Shown here one piece after another: positions 43,801 to 55,309 of a stretch of DNA of 64,000 nucleotides. This DNA is from Protostelium mycophagum. Taxonomy: Eukaryota > Evosea > Variosea > Protosteliida > Protosteliaceae. The stretch lies in assembly GCA_002081555.1 (NCBI GenBank), contig KV920984.1, positions 6,024 through 70,023 on the forward strand. Direction: 5' to 3'. The notes beneath the pieces are model-generated. The model made no database searches, had not been told where the DNA came from, and was given only the letters and a program-made list of their open reading frames with translations. The first letter of the stretch is position 1. Every line of letters begins with the position of its first letter. The position numbers were made by a program, and so were the translations under genes.

Positions 43801-45635
43801 CTACTATCTTTCAGTGCACTCAATACAAGAGCTATTGCACCACAAGCATTCGGCGACGACATTGATGTGCCGTTCATGTGTTGATATTTTTGTAATGTCC
43901 TATCATTTTTAAGTGAATTTCAAGAGGCTCTAAATCTACCAGTTGGGAACGGCGGCAAAAGCACCACCCGGGGCAGAGATTGATATTCCTCTGTCTCCGT
44001 CAAAAGTGGGTCCGCGGCTGGACCAAGTGTACATGATATCAGGTAGTTTCTCCCTCAGAGAATATTCTGTCGATCTTCAGCGAGGCTTTTCATAAAAATC
44101 ACGCTCACCCGTGGGCATCATGTCGCTGCTTACGTAAGCGCCAACTCCTATGACTCCTGACGTTGTCCCTCCGGGGGTTCCCACACTGCTGAGTGCCGGA
44201 CCATTGTTTCCTTGATGACGTCAATTCGTGTATCCACCACGAGCATACCTCCAGAACAGACGAATATAATATCATGCTTCTTGACGAACTCTTTGATGAT
44301 CTCAACGGGCCTGCCTACGTTCGGTCTGTGGGAGGCCTCACCATAAGACATGTTGATGAGGTCACATCCGTTCCTCTTTGCAGCAATAAGACCTCTGGTG
44401 ATGGCAGTGCCCACCTATTTTTGTCATTCATCTCGTAAATTCGTATCTTCTTCATAAATTTCGAAAAATTCTTACTTCTTCTGAGCCGAGGCGGTGATCT
44501 CCTATTTTGACGGAGATCATCTGTACACCTGGTGCAACTCCGTTTAATTCCGGTTGGGTAGGGTGATATGCTCCGACGATACCGGCCACGTGAGTACCAT
44601 GGGGGGAGCAGTCTGTCACTATGGAGACGACGTTTCCGTCGTCGTAGATATTTATACAATAATTCATCATGTCAATGTCAGAGAGACGGGTATACTCGCG
44701 GTTGACGTGGAAGTCTGTCATGACCTGTATCATGTAAATTTTATTTTCTTTAATTGTAAGAAAAATAAATAAATATTATAATAAATCACCTTTGCTTTTG
44801 TAAAGTCTCCTTCTCCTTCAGTGTCTATCGCTGCGTACCAGCGTTGACCGTCATGAAAAGCGACTACGTCGTAACTTGGTCCACTGTCATTGTAGCTCGA
44901 CTCTAAATCTTCCAAAAATTTGATTCGTGCCTCAAGATCTTTTCGATTCTGTGCTTCCTCTGCGTTCAATTTTGACCTGGCACAGATTAATATTCGAAGG
45001 AAAATTGTCCGGGTCTATTTGGTCCGTGTACATTGTTAAGAAGGAGACAGTGCTCAAATAAAATTGTACCTGTCTGGATGAGCCTTGTCAAATTCAGCCA
45101 AACGGTTCAGAGCAGATGTCTTGGCTTCCCTTTGTTCTGCGTCGAAGATCTTCTTCCTCTCATTCTTCACTCTATCAGAAAGAGTCTTAGTAAAGAGGTT
45201 GTAGGCTTGAACGACTCCAATGTGCCACTTGCCAGTGGGATTAGTCCAATCGCCCAATGTCAAACTTCGACCGCTCAGACCCTGGAGTTGAGTGAGTGAT
45301 CAACCACGTGACTACAAAAACATGACGACACCCACCGTGATCTCTTTACCAGATACAACTGTTGACGTGTCCACGTCACCAGAGCCTGATCCATCCACGA
45401 TGTCTATCATTTTTGGCTTGCCCTCAGGTGTAATTTGCAGGCCAGCAGCGCCAGGATCCACACCTGAATCAAAGATGGCCACTATGACACCTCTACCGTC
45501 CCATTTTCCATTACTCTCAGTAATAAAATTCAGAGCACCAGTCTCGTCTTTGGGCATGAGCCCTACCACAGGGAACTTGTCGTCACTCGGCATGATCAAT
45601 TCAAATTGTGGAAACGTGTTTTTCAATTTGGACAT
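40883..45635 (-). CDS. TPP2: Tripeptidyl peptidase II
   Basis: A giant cytosolic subtilisin-type exopeptidase that removes tripeptides downstream of the proteasome. Met 45635 is followed by [17 protein letters not shown] and the Asp motif [18 protein letters not shown]. Later exons give DPGP-like ([20 protein letters not shown]), [15 protein letters not shown], the His motif [36 protein letters not shown], the oxyanion segment [23 protein letters not shown]-like ([15 protein letters not shown]) and the Ser motif [16 protein letters not shown]. The long C-terminal half (42700-43500, 41000-42300) matches the family linker and helical repeats through to [20 protein letters not shown] and the stop at 40883-40885. 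AATAAA begins a few bases after the stop. The catalytic triad is complete, so the enzyme should be active. Around 15 introns. Confidence 0.95.
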
Positions 45636-45947
45636 CTACAATTAAAATGTTTTTATTTTTCTTCGTCCACAAAACTTGGGAGTTTCATTCAGCCTGCACT
45701 CACTCTGATAGTTTCAGAAATTATCCCAATAGAGAAGGTATTAATAAATAAATGTTTGCTTAATATACGGAGATGATGATGTCTTTTCAAACTCTCTCCA
45801 CCTGTGTAAGCAGAATTTTTTATTGCACACATGAAGGACGATTACATCACCCAATTCAATTCGTGCGAGATGAAGAAAAGAAGAAGATCTAATGAACAAA
45901 GAACTCTCTAATTACTCACTTGGTTGGTTATAAATTAATAAATTGTT
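45636..45947. other. Spacer upstream of TPP2
   Basis: It lies between the TPP2 start and the stop of the next minus-strand gene, so it should contain the TPP2 promoter and 5' UTR. AT-rich; nothing else seen. Confidence 0.4.
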
Positions 45948-46715
45948 CAGTCTTCTTCTTCATCTTCTATCATTGAAAACACTCTGAACACTGTACATGG
46001 TCATTGAGAGCGAGTAAAATTTAATAAATAAAGCTCTGAGGCCATTTTAAAGGTGTACTCACGATCATCGTAATTGATTCTCTCCATCATAAAGGAATTA
46101 CATAATCTCTCTGTCTCCTCCGCGTCATGATATCTGATCATCTCTATGATTTCTCTCTTAGCACAATATCTATGAGATAATTTAGTATTGCTCGTGATCA
46201 GGATCTCACTCTTGGGGTAATGATGTTCTCAGATCGATTAGTGTCGATAAGAGTTCTGAAAGAGCGAATTGTTGATCATCCACAACAGCATCGTCTGATC
46301 GACGACCAAATTTTGGGACAGAAAGTGCCACCTCGCTGACAATGGTATCGATCAGCTGACATAGCTCATATTGTCTTGCATCAAATTGAAATCTGTCATC
46401 ATCAACAAACATATCAATGGTCAACTCATTTAATTGGATCACTCACAATAGTTTTTTGATCGATCTCATGGAACTCTCTAAACGTTGAACGTGCACACCC
46501 AGAAGTAGAGAGGGATAATCTGGGTCAAAAGTGTGTAATACACCAAATCTCTCCTGTCTGATGGTGTCTGTCTCCTCCTCGCATATCAATAGTGGTAATC
46601 TCGACGACATGTTTTGTATGGAGCGGATGAGAGGACCTGCATCGTCTGTCTGAAGCCTTTGCCACATCCATAACAGAGTTTGCAGCTCGCCTAACTGTGA
46701 TCTCAGCTTGTCCAT
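45948..46715 (-). CDS. Conserved-looking small helical protein of unknown function
   Basis: Not recognised. Four exons in frame: MDKLRSQLGELQTLLWMWQR to SMRSIKKLL (46715-46446), QLNELTIDMFVDDDRFQFDA to LIDLRTSLPQE, then YCAKREIIEMIRYHDAEETE with SFMMERINYDD, and a last acidic exon IEDEEED-stop (45948-45950). About 230 residues, mostly predicted helix with heptad Leu/Ile. No signal peptide or membrane segment. A subunit of a larger assembly is plausible but unsupported. Confidence 0.55.
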
Positions 46716-46848
46716 TTTTGATTAATCAATGATCAAATATCAACCAGGAAAATTTGAACACAAACAAAGAACAACACTCACAGCACAAAATGCATATATA
46801 TTATAAATAATGCCAATTTACGTGGAAAATATCTGTTTATATTGTCAT

Positions 46849-47697
46849 TTAAGCAGACTCAGCCTTGATCTTCTGAGCGTTTCTCTCCTTGACAGAGACA
46901 GAGAGGAAGTCAGAGTATGTCTGGTAGGGGAGCTTGAGAAGCTTGGTCTCCTTCCACAACTCGGGTGTGAGGAATCCGTAGGTCTTCTGTAAGGCATCGA
47001 AGGTAGCCTTGACAAAGTTACCCATGGTCTTGGTGCATCCAGTAGAGGAGGTAAAGACATCCTGAACTCCGGCCATGGTCAAGATCTTCTTGGGGGTTCT
47101 AGCAGCGACGATACCAGTTCCACGGGGAGCGGGCACCAAACGCACAGATACGGAACCAGCCTTTCCGGTGATCTTGGTGGCGACAGTGTGGGGCTGTCCG
47201 ATCTTGTTACCCCAGTAACCTCTTCTGACGGGGACGACAGTGAGCTTGGCGGCGATGATGGCACCACGGATGGCGGTGGCAACTTCCTTAGCGCACTTAA
47301 CTCCGAGACCGACGTGTCCGTCGTAGTCTCCGACGACGACAAAAGCCTTGAAGCGGGTTCTTTGACCGGCACGGGTCTGCTTCTGGACGGGCATGATCTT
47401 GACGACCTCATCCTTCAACTTGGAGCCGAGGAAGTAGTCGATGATCTGGTACTCCTTGATGGGGAGAGAGAAGAGGTAGATCTCCTCGAGTTTGGCAATG
47501 TGCTTGGCGGCAACGAGACGGCCGAGCTTGGTCACGGGGACCCAGGCTCCGGACTCCTCCTTGTCTCCACGTCTGCCTCCGGGGCGGGCACCTCCACGTC
47601 CACGTCCGCGGTCACCTCCACGTCCACGTCCTCCACGTCCAAATCCACGGTCTCCTCCACGTCCTCCACGGCGATCGGCTGATCCTGAGTCGGCCAT
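46849..47697 (-). CDS. RPS2: Ribosomal protein uS5 (RPS2), small subunit
   Basis: A single-exon coding frame of 282 residues, the usual eukaryotic length. It starts [20 protein letters not shown], an RGG-rich N-terminus typical of RPS2. The core includes [89 protein letters not shown] and [20 protein letters not shown], and it ends AQKIKAESA-stop. It sits at the ribosomal mRNA entry channel and helps decoding accuracy. Codon use is more biased to C-ending codons than in neighbours, as expected of a highly expressed gene. Lack of introns in the coding part is unusual for this window. Confidence 0.98.
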   Translation of the reverse strand: MADSGSADRRGGRGGDRGFGRGGRGRGGDRGRGRGGARPGGRRGDKEESGAWVPVTKLGRLVAAKHIAKLEEIYLFSLPIKEYQIIDYFLGSKLKDEVVKIMPVQKQTRAGQRTRFKAFVVVGDYDGHVGLGVKCAKEVATAIRGAIIAAKLTVVPVRRGYWGNKIGQPHTVATKITGKAGSVSVRLVPAPRGTGIVAARTPKKILTMAGVQDVFTSSTGCTKTMGNFVKATFDALQKTYGFLTPELWKETKLLKLPYQTYSDFLSVSVKERNAQKIKAESA

Positions 47698-48029
47698 TTG
47701 CTAATGTTTGTCAGTATTGAGATTTAATTGAGATGATGTCTATGCAGAAAAATGTGATGTGAAACATTTGTTGGTGAAGTTGTTTTCAAGAAGCAACGGG
47801 GTTGAGAAGTAAAGAGGGCAATTAGAGAAGCATTTGGGATGACTTACATCTGTTTCTTCTGTTGTTTAGAAAAAAAGAATTTGCTCAAAGGGAAAATCTG
47901 TTTTGTTTCCTTATGTTATTCCTTCATGCCATTTTGGTGGACATGCATATCACGCTTGTCCATAAGTTTGAACCAATTGGATCTGGCTCGTTGTAAACAG
48001 TTCTCAATAAAAACGAGGAGATTAACAAA
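47698..48029. other. Divergent intergenic region upstream of RPS2
   Basis: About 330 bases between the RPS2 start and the plus-strand gene at 48030. It should contain the RPS2 promoter and possibly a 5'-UTR intron. Nothing else identified. Confidence 0.45.
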
Positions 48030-49426
48030 ATGGATCTGCACGAAGATTGGACAATTCGTCACATATTCAAACTTCTTACCACGGATGACATTGTAAAGAA
48101 GCAGTATTATAAACGAAGACGTCACATCAGATCAAAAGGGCAGATTTGGACAACGATGCGTTCCGTTTGCAAGAGATGGCAGTTCAATGTGGATCCGTTG
48201 TTCAATTTTAAGGACCCTCTACGTCTTATTGTGGAGGAGGATCGTGTTACTTCCCTCCCCTACATTTTGTCCAAGATCAATCCAAACTCAGTCCCACAAC
48301 TCTTTCGGTTAGCAATTTGGTCCAGTGAGGATTCATTTTTCATCCTGTACAAGGACGGCCGATCGAGAATCACTAATCATCTGCTCGTACAAGCCACAGA
48401 GGCTTCTCGTCCATCAATCATGCGTCTATTATTATCCAATCCGCTCATCAATCCACGAGTGGACAAATGCAAAGCTTTCAAATGTGCTGTGACAAAATGT
48501 GCCATCGATGTTCTCTTGGAGGATGGCCGCGGAATTCCAGAGGACTGTACTCACACTCTCATTCAAGTTCTGAATCACAATAGAAGAATTGGTTCTTCGG
48601 CATTGCTGGCGCTGTTAAAAGGTAATGCCAAGTGCCAAAGCCACTCATTCTGAGCGATGCAAGATCCCCGCATCGACCCCAGCCTCAATGATAATGCTGT
48701 ACTATTGCACGCGATTCGTGCTAATTTTGTTGAAGAGGTTGCGATGCTTCTACAACACGAAAAAGTCAACCCAGCCGGTCTCGAGGAGAGAGTTTTCGCC
48801 AACTTTCTTGATTGGGAGATGATGAACACATTACTCAAGGATGGACGATTGAACCCGGGACTCGCCACTCGAAACCTCTTCGTGAATTACGTCCCTCGAG
48901 AGACTTACATTCCGGTGTTGTTGAAGGACGGAAGGATCGACCCCAGCCGAGATCACAGCCGAGCTTTGCACGATGCTATATTTCAGGGACAATTCAACGT
49001 AGTCAGAGTGAGTAATATGTTTCTTTATTGTGAGTCCGTTCTTCGCATACCTTGAATCGTGCACCATCGCGGCTTCGCACGAAGGTGTACACAATACTCT
49101 TCTGGTGTTTTGTGCATCTTTTTTATATTGTTCTTCATCCACTACCAGACTTTTGACCTCGATAGTGGCTGCTCGAGGACGGAAGAGTCGACCCAGTTGA
49201 CTGCATCCACATGCACAATGGCGATTTCAATGTCTTCTTTGTACATCTAGTTAGTCACATCTTCCCTTATGTCCAGGAGAACTATATTTATATTTTCAAT
49301 GAGCTGAGACGGGACGGCAGGCTGCACATCCCAAGAGAGGACCGACAACTTTCTGAACATGCGAAAACGCACAGGTTGGACAAAATATGCAAATATTTTA
49401 GTGGAAAGAAAGAAGTGGGCGAATGA
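48030..49426 (+). CDS. F-box-like protein with degenerate ankyrin (LLKDGR) repeats
   Basis: The N-terminal segment (WTIRHIFKLLTTDDIVKKQY, later MRSVCKRWQFNVDPLFNF) resembles an F-box. It is followed by a regular series with a shared core: FILYKDGRSRIT, RLLLSNPLINPRVD, VLLEDGRGIPED, ALLKDPRIDPSLNDNAVL, MLLQHEKVNPAG, TLLKDGRLNPGL, VLLKDGRIDPSRD, WLLEDGRVDPVD and NELRRDGRLHIPRED. These degenerate ankyrin-type units are expanded in amoebae and in viruses that infect them. Introns near 48621-48660 and 49012-49163 were placed by frame; the first joins LLK to DPRIDPS. It ends GKKEVGE-stop. A role as substrate receptor of an SCF ubiquitin ligase is plausible. Confidence 0.75.
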
Positions 49427-49851
49427 ATAGATCGTATTTGTATCAATTGATAATTTTGTACATCCTTTCTGCTTTATTACAATTCGACAGAGCATATTCA
49501 TTTCCATTGCCTCTTGCTTGCAGAAGTGTCTGTAGATATTTCTGCACTTGGATCTACTCATTGATTCGCTTGCACAGGTTCCTGCAGGTCCTCGTGTACA
49601 TCTCAATCCATTGTTCCCTCTTCTGCGGTTCTCACACAACTAATATCGAGTGCATCTTCTGCATCAGCAGAGTGTATGCCGCGGAAAGCATATTCTGTTC
49701 ACGTCCCTCATCACTAACAAGCTAGACGGTACACTATCTTATTAGTATGTCGATTATTGGCCTCAGTCAGATATGACTCTACGAAGGTGAAGTGAAGTAT
49801 TGCGCACACCCATCTCCCCCAGAATTGGTCGTCTCCTCTTGATCAGTATCT
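49427..49851. other. Region with imperfect repeats related to the next ORF
   Basis: It contains an open frame on each strand, neither convincing. A stretch at about 49672-49714 resembles 49986-50028 (roughly 30 of 43 bases by eye). Both encode, on the minus strand, similar short peptides (EGREQNMLSAAYT and EGRPYDMLSAALT). A weaker third relative lies near 49490-49510. Confidence 0.4.
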
Positions 49852-50142
49852 TCACAAAAAACCAACGAGAAGTTCTACTGTTGACTGACCGAAGTTGGCT
49901 GCATAGAAGATGTACGGAGCAAAATGTTGGTCTTGGCATGGTTGCACGAGCGTGAGTTTTGTCCGGTGATGTTGTTCTATACTTACTGTGAGAGCGGCAG
50001 AAAGCATATCGTATGGCCGTCCCTCGCCAAAAGGAAAAGAAGGTCGATTGCCAGAGAGTTTTTGGACGCGTAATTGCGTCACAAGCGTACAAAACGGCCC
50101 GAGTGCAGAACTGTTCTCAATCACAAAACAGTGTATTTTCAC
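49852..50142 (-). CDS. Short open reading frame, doubtful gene
   Basis: A 96-codon frame opening MKIHCFVIENSSALGPFCTL and containing LSGNRPSFPFGEGRPYDMLS. A GTAAGT donor after MLSAALT suggests a first exon ending there. The segment EGRPYDMLSAA has a partner at 49674-49714. No family resemblance. It may be part of a locally duplicated gene or a decayed copy. Confidence 0.25.
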   Translation of the reverse strand: MKIHCFVIENSSALGPFCTLVTQLRVQKLSGNRPSFPFGEGRPYDMLSAALTVSIEQHHRTKLTLVQPCQDQHFAPYIFYAANFGQSTVELLVGFL

Positions 50143-50279
50143 TATGAAATTTTATCTTTTGATGGAGCTGGTGGCAAGTTCCCTCGTTGCACTTCTCCCT
50201 GAGGAAACGTCAAGGCATCTTGACTTCACAAACAGACGAATACAACTAAATATCCACTTTTATGCCTATGCAAAATGTC

Positions 50280-51968
50280 TCACTGCCCTGGTGGCTCCAT
50301 ATGAGTTCTGAATCCCTCCATGGGATTGGTTGGTCTTGTGCTCTCTATCAGCAGATCGGGTGGCCTGTTGTTTGTAGATGTGTACAAGTATGTTATGCGT
50401 TGAGATGCAATGAGATGGTCAGTGAAATACCGATTCGCCACTTCAATGGTGACCTATGGCAATTACTTTTGTACAAGAATGGCAATGAGGAGGCAGATTG
50501 TAGACGACACAGAGAGTGTGTCATACAGATATAAACTCACCCGCAGATCGATATCTTGAGGTAGAGGAGGCATCTCAAAAGTGATCAGATTCTCTGCGGT
50601 TTCAATTACTGGTACAACTTTTCCATTCACCAACACGTCGACTGTACATGTTAATGTCAATCATCTACAACTCTGTAGACCCACCCGTCTCGCTGAATCC
50701 TCTTCCCTTTATCCAACATTCAGTGCTCTGCAGCGCAGGCCCGGTCGTTGGCCTCATCTCCATCACGACAGGAGGTTCTAAAAATAGTATCAGCGCACTG
50801 TACAACAAGAATCTTCACCGACCTTTCTTATGTCGCCTCCTGGCATACACGATGAAAGGCCGAGACATGATGTTCTCTTCGTGCTTGATGATATTTCCTT
50901 CAGGCGTTGTCACATCGTACGCAATGTGAAACTGCAAGCGGAACATGTTTCCTTCTGATGTTTCCATCACCTGGAAGATAGATTAAATCGAGTCGAAAAT
51001 ACTAAATGCTGGGGCTCACCATCAGAGTGAAAGCGGCAGTGTGAGTGGTGATGTCTAAAGGCTTGGAGATGGTGTTGTTCACGGCGGACATCTCTTCAGT
51101 ATCTTCTTGTAAGATGTTCTTCTTTCCGTTTGGGAGATCTTCTCCTTCTCTGTTGACTTGGAAAAATTCAGAATTTCGAAGATATATTTTTCATCATCAT
51201 CACAGACTTAATTTGACGGTGACAGTGCCGGAAGTGATGTTAGGAAACGGTTCACCCTGCGGATCCCTCTTTGTGATGGTCAGAGGGTTTGGGTTGAGAG
51301 GTCTGACATGATCAGAATTGATCACATGATCATTCAAAGTTGTCAAGACCACTGGAAATTAAGGTCTGATCAGCTCACCGATGTTCATTATTGTAAGACT
51401 TTCTCTGTCTGGCTGATGGTTGTTCGGTGAGGACAAAGTTACCATTCGTATAAGAGGTTTGTGACGATGATCTGACGTCCTCTTGGCTTGTGCTTGGGCT
51501 GCTCGAAGACGGTGGCTCCATCCATTGGCCCGAATTAGAAAGGAAGTGAGCTGGTATCGGTGTAGTTTGTGCTTGCAGATTGTGAGAAGGACTGTTCGTT
51601 ATGATGGGTGATCGGATTGGTGTTGCAAAATGGCGAGAACCAGGTCTTTGTGAGGAAATGGCTGAGGAATGTTTATACATATTTAGGATAGGGGCGTATT
51701 CTTTAGTTTTGCTTCTATTCGGTGAGAATATTTCACCTGAAAGGCCTTGTTCGAAATGGCGGTCTGGGGATGAATCAGGAGAAGTGCGAGGTCGCTTAGA
51801 AGAAGGAATTATTTCTGAAGAGGATTCTTCTGAGCTATGTGGCGAAGGACCTGAATCTTGTGGAGATGATGGCGGTAGATTTCGATCGTTTGTCTTCCTC
51901 ATTTCGAGTTCTGTTGGCGTCGTATCTATGATGTTACAGTTAGTGATCTCGCAGTGAGACATGGACAT
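50280..51968 (-). CDS. IPT/TIG-domain protein, possible transcription factor
   Basis: The first exon (51968-51377) is Ser/Pro-rich and disordered, with SSKRPRTSPDSSPDR as a possible nuclear-localisation signal. Middle exons form a beta-rich region (TITKRDPQGEPFPNITSGTV; later GNMFRLQFHIAYDVTTPEGN, then IMSRPFIVYARRRHKK). A TIG/IPT fold follows: VVMEMRPTTGPALQSTECWI, KGRGF, VDVLVNGKVVPVIETAENLI, FEMPPLPQDIDLRV, then in the last exon RYFTDHLIASQRITYLYTST, and a stop at 50280-50282. A beta-sandwich followed by a TIG domain is the layout of Rel, CSL and EBF-type factors, but I cannot assign one of these. The final intron junction is a guess that best completes the IPT pattern. An exon upstream of 51968 is possible. 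Confidence 0.6.
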
Positions 51969-53000
51969 GTTGTGTGTTGTGTGTGTTGCGAAATGTGCCT
52001 TCGCCCTTCCTGAGGGAGGTTCGCTGGCAGAAACCCTCCGAGAAAAAACAAATATGCGAACCTGTTGACTTGCTTTCCAGACTTGTCTTGTAGGTGTATC
52101 TTTAGTCTTCAGAACACAGGAGGCCCTTCTATCCGATGAGCTCTATATGTCAGAGTTGATAGGGCGGCCGACTCCACTTGGACCGATCTGATTTTTGGGG
52201 TTCAGGCTGCCTCTCTGAAACTGAGACTGCCGATTGTGTCGTTTCAAGAGGGTCGTGGTCTCCCCTCTTCTCAAGTGTGATTTGCACACACAACAGTGGC
52301 TATACGAACTTTGGGATTGATCAAAGGTTCGCACTTCACAACCAAATTGGCGGAGTTCTCCACCGGTATCCTTCGTGAAATCCATGGAAACCGTGTCGCG
52401 AAGGATTTAAAACAGTCAGACTGTGAGTTTACTCCTGATATTTGGACAACTTGATTCTTTAGTTAGGGATGTGATGCTTGGATGGCAACTGTATTCTATT
52501 GAGAAAGAGAGAGAAGGGGTGCCAGAGCACTCCAGACGCGCAGTCGGAACAAACGGAATCCCGGCGGTTTTTCTGACTGCAGGTCCCAGGGACAAAGAAC
52601 AACTGTTGCGGAGGACGTCAATCTCGAATAATTTGTTTTTTTGTGCTGAACATTGATGTGTCCTCGTGCATTTTGATCTCTTCGATATAAGAGGCATTAT
52701 AGTAACCATTATCGTGTGAATAATGGTTACTATAGGAAATACGAACCTGCATAAAATCATAAACACAATATTTCGACAATATCTTTCTGCGAAGGACAAA
52801 GAACGTTGTCGTTGGAAATGATCCGTTGATAAAAAACGGAAAAACCATGGCGACGTCCGACATGCCAAGGAAGATACAAATCTATAAATGAGCTTCTCCA
52901 TCTACAATGGCGTAAGAGTGTTGGGAAGTTGAAACATAAATAGAATATATAAACCCGGTGGAAAACTGGCTGGAGAATTCACGTGAATCGTTTATTGTCT
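51969..53000. other. Intergenic region with a perfect hairpin
   Basis: About 1 kb between two minus-strand genes. Open frames at 52143-52385 and 52416-52901 have no recognisable product. An alternative frame near 52240-52370 reads VVKCEPLINPKVRIATVVCA and could be an upstream exon of the TIG-domain gene. The hairpin at 52699-52733 is listed separately. Confidence 0.4.
52699..52733. repeat. Perfect 13-bp inverted repeat with 9-nt loop
   Basis: Arms ATAGTAACCATTA (52699-52711) and TAATGGTTACTAT (52721-52733) flank TCGTGTGAA. It lies in non-coding DNA, is not followed by a T run and resembles neither the intronic hairpins nor a tRNA. Function unknown. Confidence 0.85.
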
Positions 53001-55210
53001 TTAAGCAACATTTTTGGTGAGAGGAGCGTTTCTGATGTCTAAGCCACCAGCCAGTTGTGACTTTGTGGGCATCTGTCCAACTCTCATCAGTTCAGAAGAC
53101 TTTGTGACGGCGGGGTCGTATTGTACTGAGAACACCGCTTGGACTTCCTCTCCCTTGGTGTAGAAGGCAGCGAATTTCTTTTCCTCGAATTTTCCTTGGA
53201 ATATGATGTCGTCATAGCCCTCCTTGGTGTTACCACAGTAACGAAGCTGCAGGCCTTGGGCGGACCAAAATATTGGGACATTTGTGAACGGCTGTCCTTT
53301 GCCAGAGATGTGAAGAGCGGCGGTGCGGCCGTGGTTCATTGCGACGTTCCTGGAACTGTTAGAGGTGTTTGTGGTGCGATTGGCGGGGTCTCACCAGTGT
53401 TCTATTCTGAGGGGCTGGCCATTGGCACTTCCAGAGTGTCCCTTGTATGGAAATTCTGCGATATCACCTGTACAGAGTCATTTTCCAACTACAATCATAT
53501 TTCGATCGGGAGCACAAATGCATCACACTTCTTTGCGGCACTCTCCCACAATCTTCACAATATTTCCACAATTCTAGGAACGAATACATACCTACGGCAT
53601 AGACGTCCTGAGAGTCTTTCACTCTGAGGTACTCATCCACCAATATTCCTCCATCTTTCTGAAGAGGGAAGGTGTTCTTCAGAAACTCGGTGTCGGGGGC
53701 AACTCCGACTCCCAAGACGATGAAATCTGCGGGAATTTTCGTTCCATCTTCCAAGAGGATTCCGCCAGCCAGGGAGGAGTCTGATTCTGCGAAATTTCAG
53801 GGGAATTTCGACGAAAAAGAAGGGAAATTTCAGGTGTACCGGATGAGTATGCGTCTTTGATTTTGGCTTCCATGTGGAATTTGACTCCGTTGCTCTCTTG
53901 CAATTCTTGCAAGAATTTTCCAATCTTATCTCCCAAGATTGGCTTTCTACAACGCGTCAAAAATGTCAGAGAGTTGGGTGTGGCACTCACAATGGGACAG
54001 AGTCCATGCCGACGATGGTGACTTCATGTTCTTTGGCCAAAGTCGTGGCGGTCTCCATACCGATGAAGCTGCTTCCTACGATAACAACCTACACACGTCA
54101 TCACCACATCATGACACGTCACCCACCTTCTTCTTTCCTCCATCTTTATCTCTGGCCTCGAGGATCTTGTTCACATCATCGAGTGTTCTGAGGAGAAAGA
54201 CATTCTTTGCCTTGAAACCGTCCATTGGGAGTCTCTTTGCTTTACTTCCAGGGGCCAAGATGAGCTTGTCGTATTTGACGGTCTCTCCTCCCACCGTCTG
54301 TATTGATCAGAGATGGATGGTGGGTAGGACAATGTACCTTGACTGTCTTGTTCTGTTTGTCCACTTGAGCGACTTGAGAGCTCTTTTTGAAATCGATGTT
54401 GAGGTCTTTGAAGAATTTGGCGTCTCTCCATTGCAGCTTTCCTTGTGCTTCTTCGCCCTTCGGCAAAGCCTTGCTTAATTTGGTCCTTCACAAGGTTAAA
54501 ATGAGACACCATCGCCGATCAATTCAAACAACCATATACCTGTCGATAGGGAAATGAGGCTCTGCGCCGAGAACAGTTACACGTCCTCCAAAACCGAATT
54601 CACGAAGACCTTCGGCAGCGGCAAGTCCAGAAGCACCACCTCCAACGATGACGACGTGTTCAGAGGTCTCTCCTCCTTTGGATTTGCAGGTAGGAGGGCG
54701 GCGGCTGGATTTGGCTGCCTCCTTGTCGTCAACTGTTACGTAGATGTCGTCTCCTTCTGTGCGAACTTTGAAGGTGGGCAAAGCATCGAGAGCTCTGAGT
54801 AAGATGAGTTGGTGTCGTACGCGATGAAGATGTATGTATACTCACGGGGCATCTTCAATGTCTCCTGACTTGACATTGAAGCAGGCACCATGCCAGGGGC
54901 AGACCAAACGTCCATCTGAGTTGAGAACTCCATTTACAAGAGGGGCTCCATAATGTGTGCACTTGTGACCTGTGGCATAGATGGTGCCATCCACATTGGT
55001 CAGGAGGACTTTCACGCCCTCTTCGATCTCGACTTCACGCTTGTGGTAAGGTCCGACCTCTGAAAGTTTGGCGACTTTGTATTCTGTCATTTTTCGTATC
55101 GTTAAGTTTGGTATTCTGATGGGGATTCTATATACTTTGGTATATAGAGGCGTTGGCTTGCGAAGAATCGATCTGAACATGGAGTTTCCGTCCCTCAGCA
55201 GAGACGTCAT
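53001..55210 (-). CDS. AIFM3: Rieske-domain AIF-like oxidoreductase (AIFM3 family)
   Basis: A flavoprotein NAD(P)H oxidoreductase carrying its own [2Fe-2S] cluster. The N-terminus ([19 protein letters not shown], or from the inner MFRSILRKP) is basic and could target mitochondria. The Rieske domain shows both ligand pairs: [11 protein letters not shown] and VCPWHGACF. The FAD site is [20 protein letters not shown]; the NAD site is [33 protein letters not shown] and [10 protein letters not shown] are typical of the family. The C-terminal dimerisation part ends NAPLTKNVA-stop (53001-53003). Eight or more short introns, one ending in GTTGTAG. It shares a 99-bp divergent upstream region with the phosphatase-like gene at 55310. 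Confidence 0.93.
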
Positions 55211-55309
55211 AGGCCTGACCGGAAATTTCGCGACTGTTTACAATGGGAGGATTAAATTTACGTATTTACGTAGTCATAATTCATTGGGTTGTGTTCACAG
55301 AAATTGATC
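55211..55309. promoter_or_regulatory. 99-bp divergent promoter region
   Basis: It lies between the start codons of the AIFM3-like gene and the pseudophosphatase. It contains CGTATTTACGTAGTC. Both promoters must fit here, or overlap coding sequence. Confidence 0.5.

Noticed and set aside
47188-47682. 164-codon plus-strand frame rich in Ser, Thr and Asp
   Set aside because: Antisense to RPS2, an unmistakable gene; the open frame results from its codon bias.
52416-52901. 161-codon minus-strand frame
   Set aside because: It has no domain or signal peptide and spans the perfect hairpin; nothing supports it as a gene.
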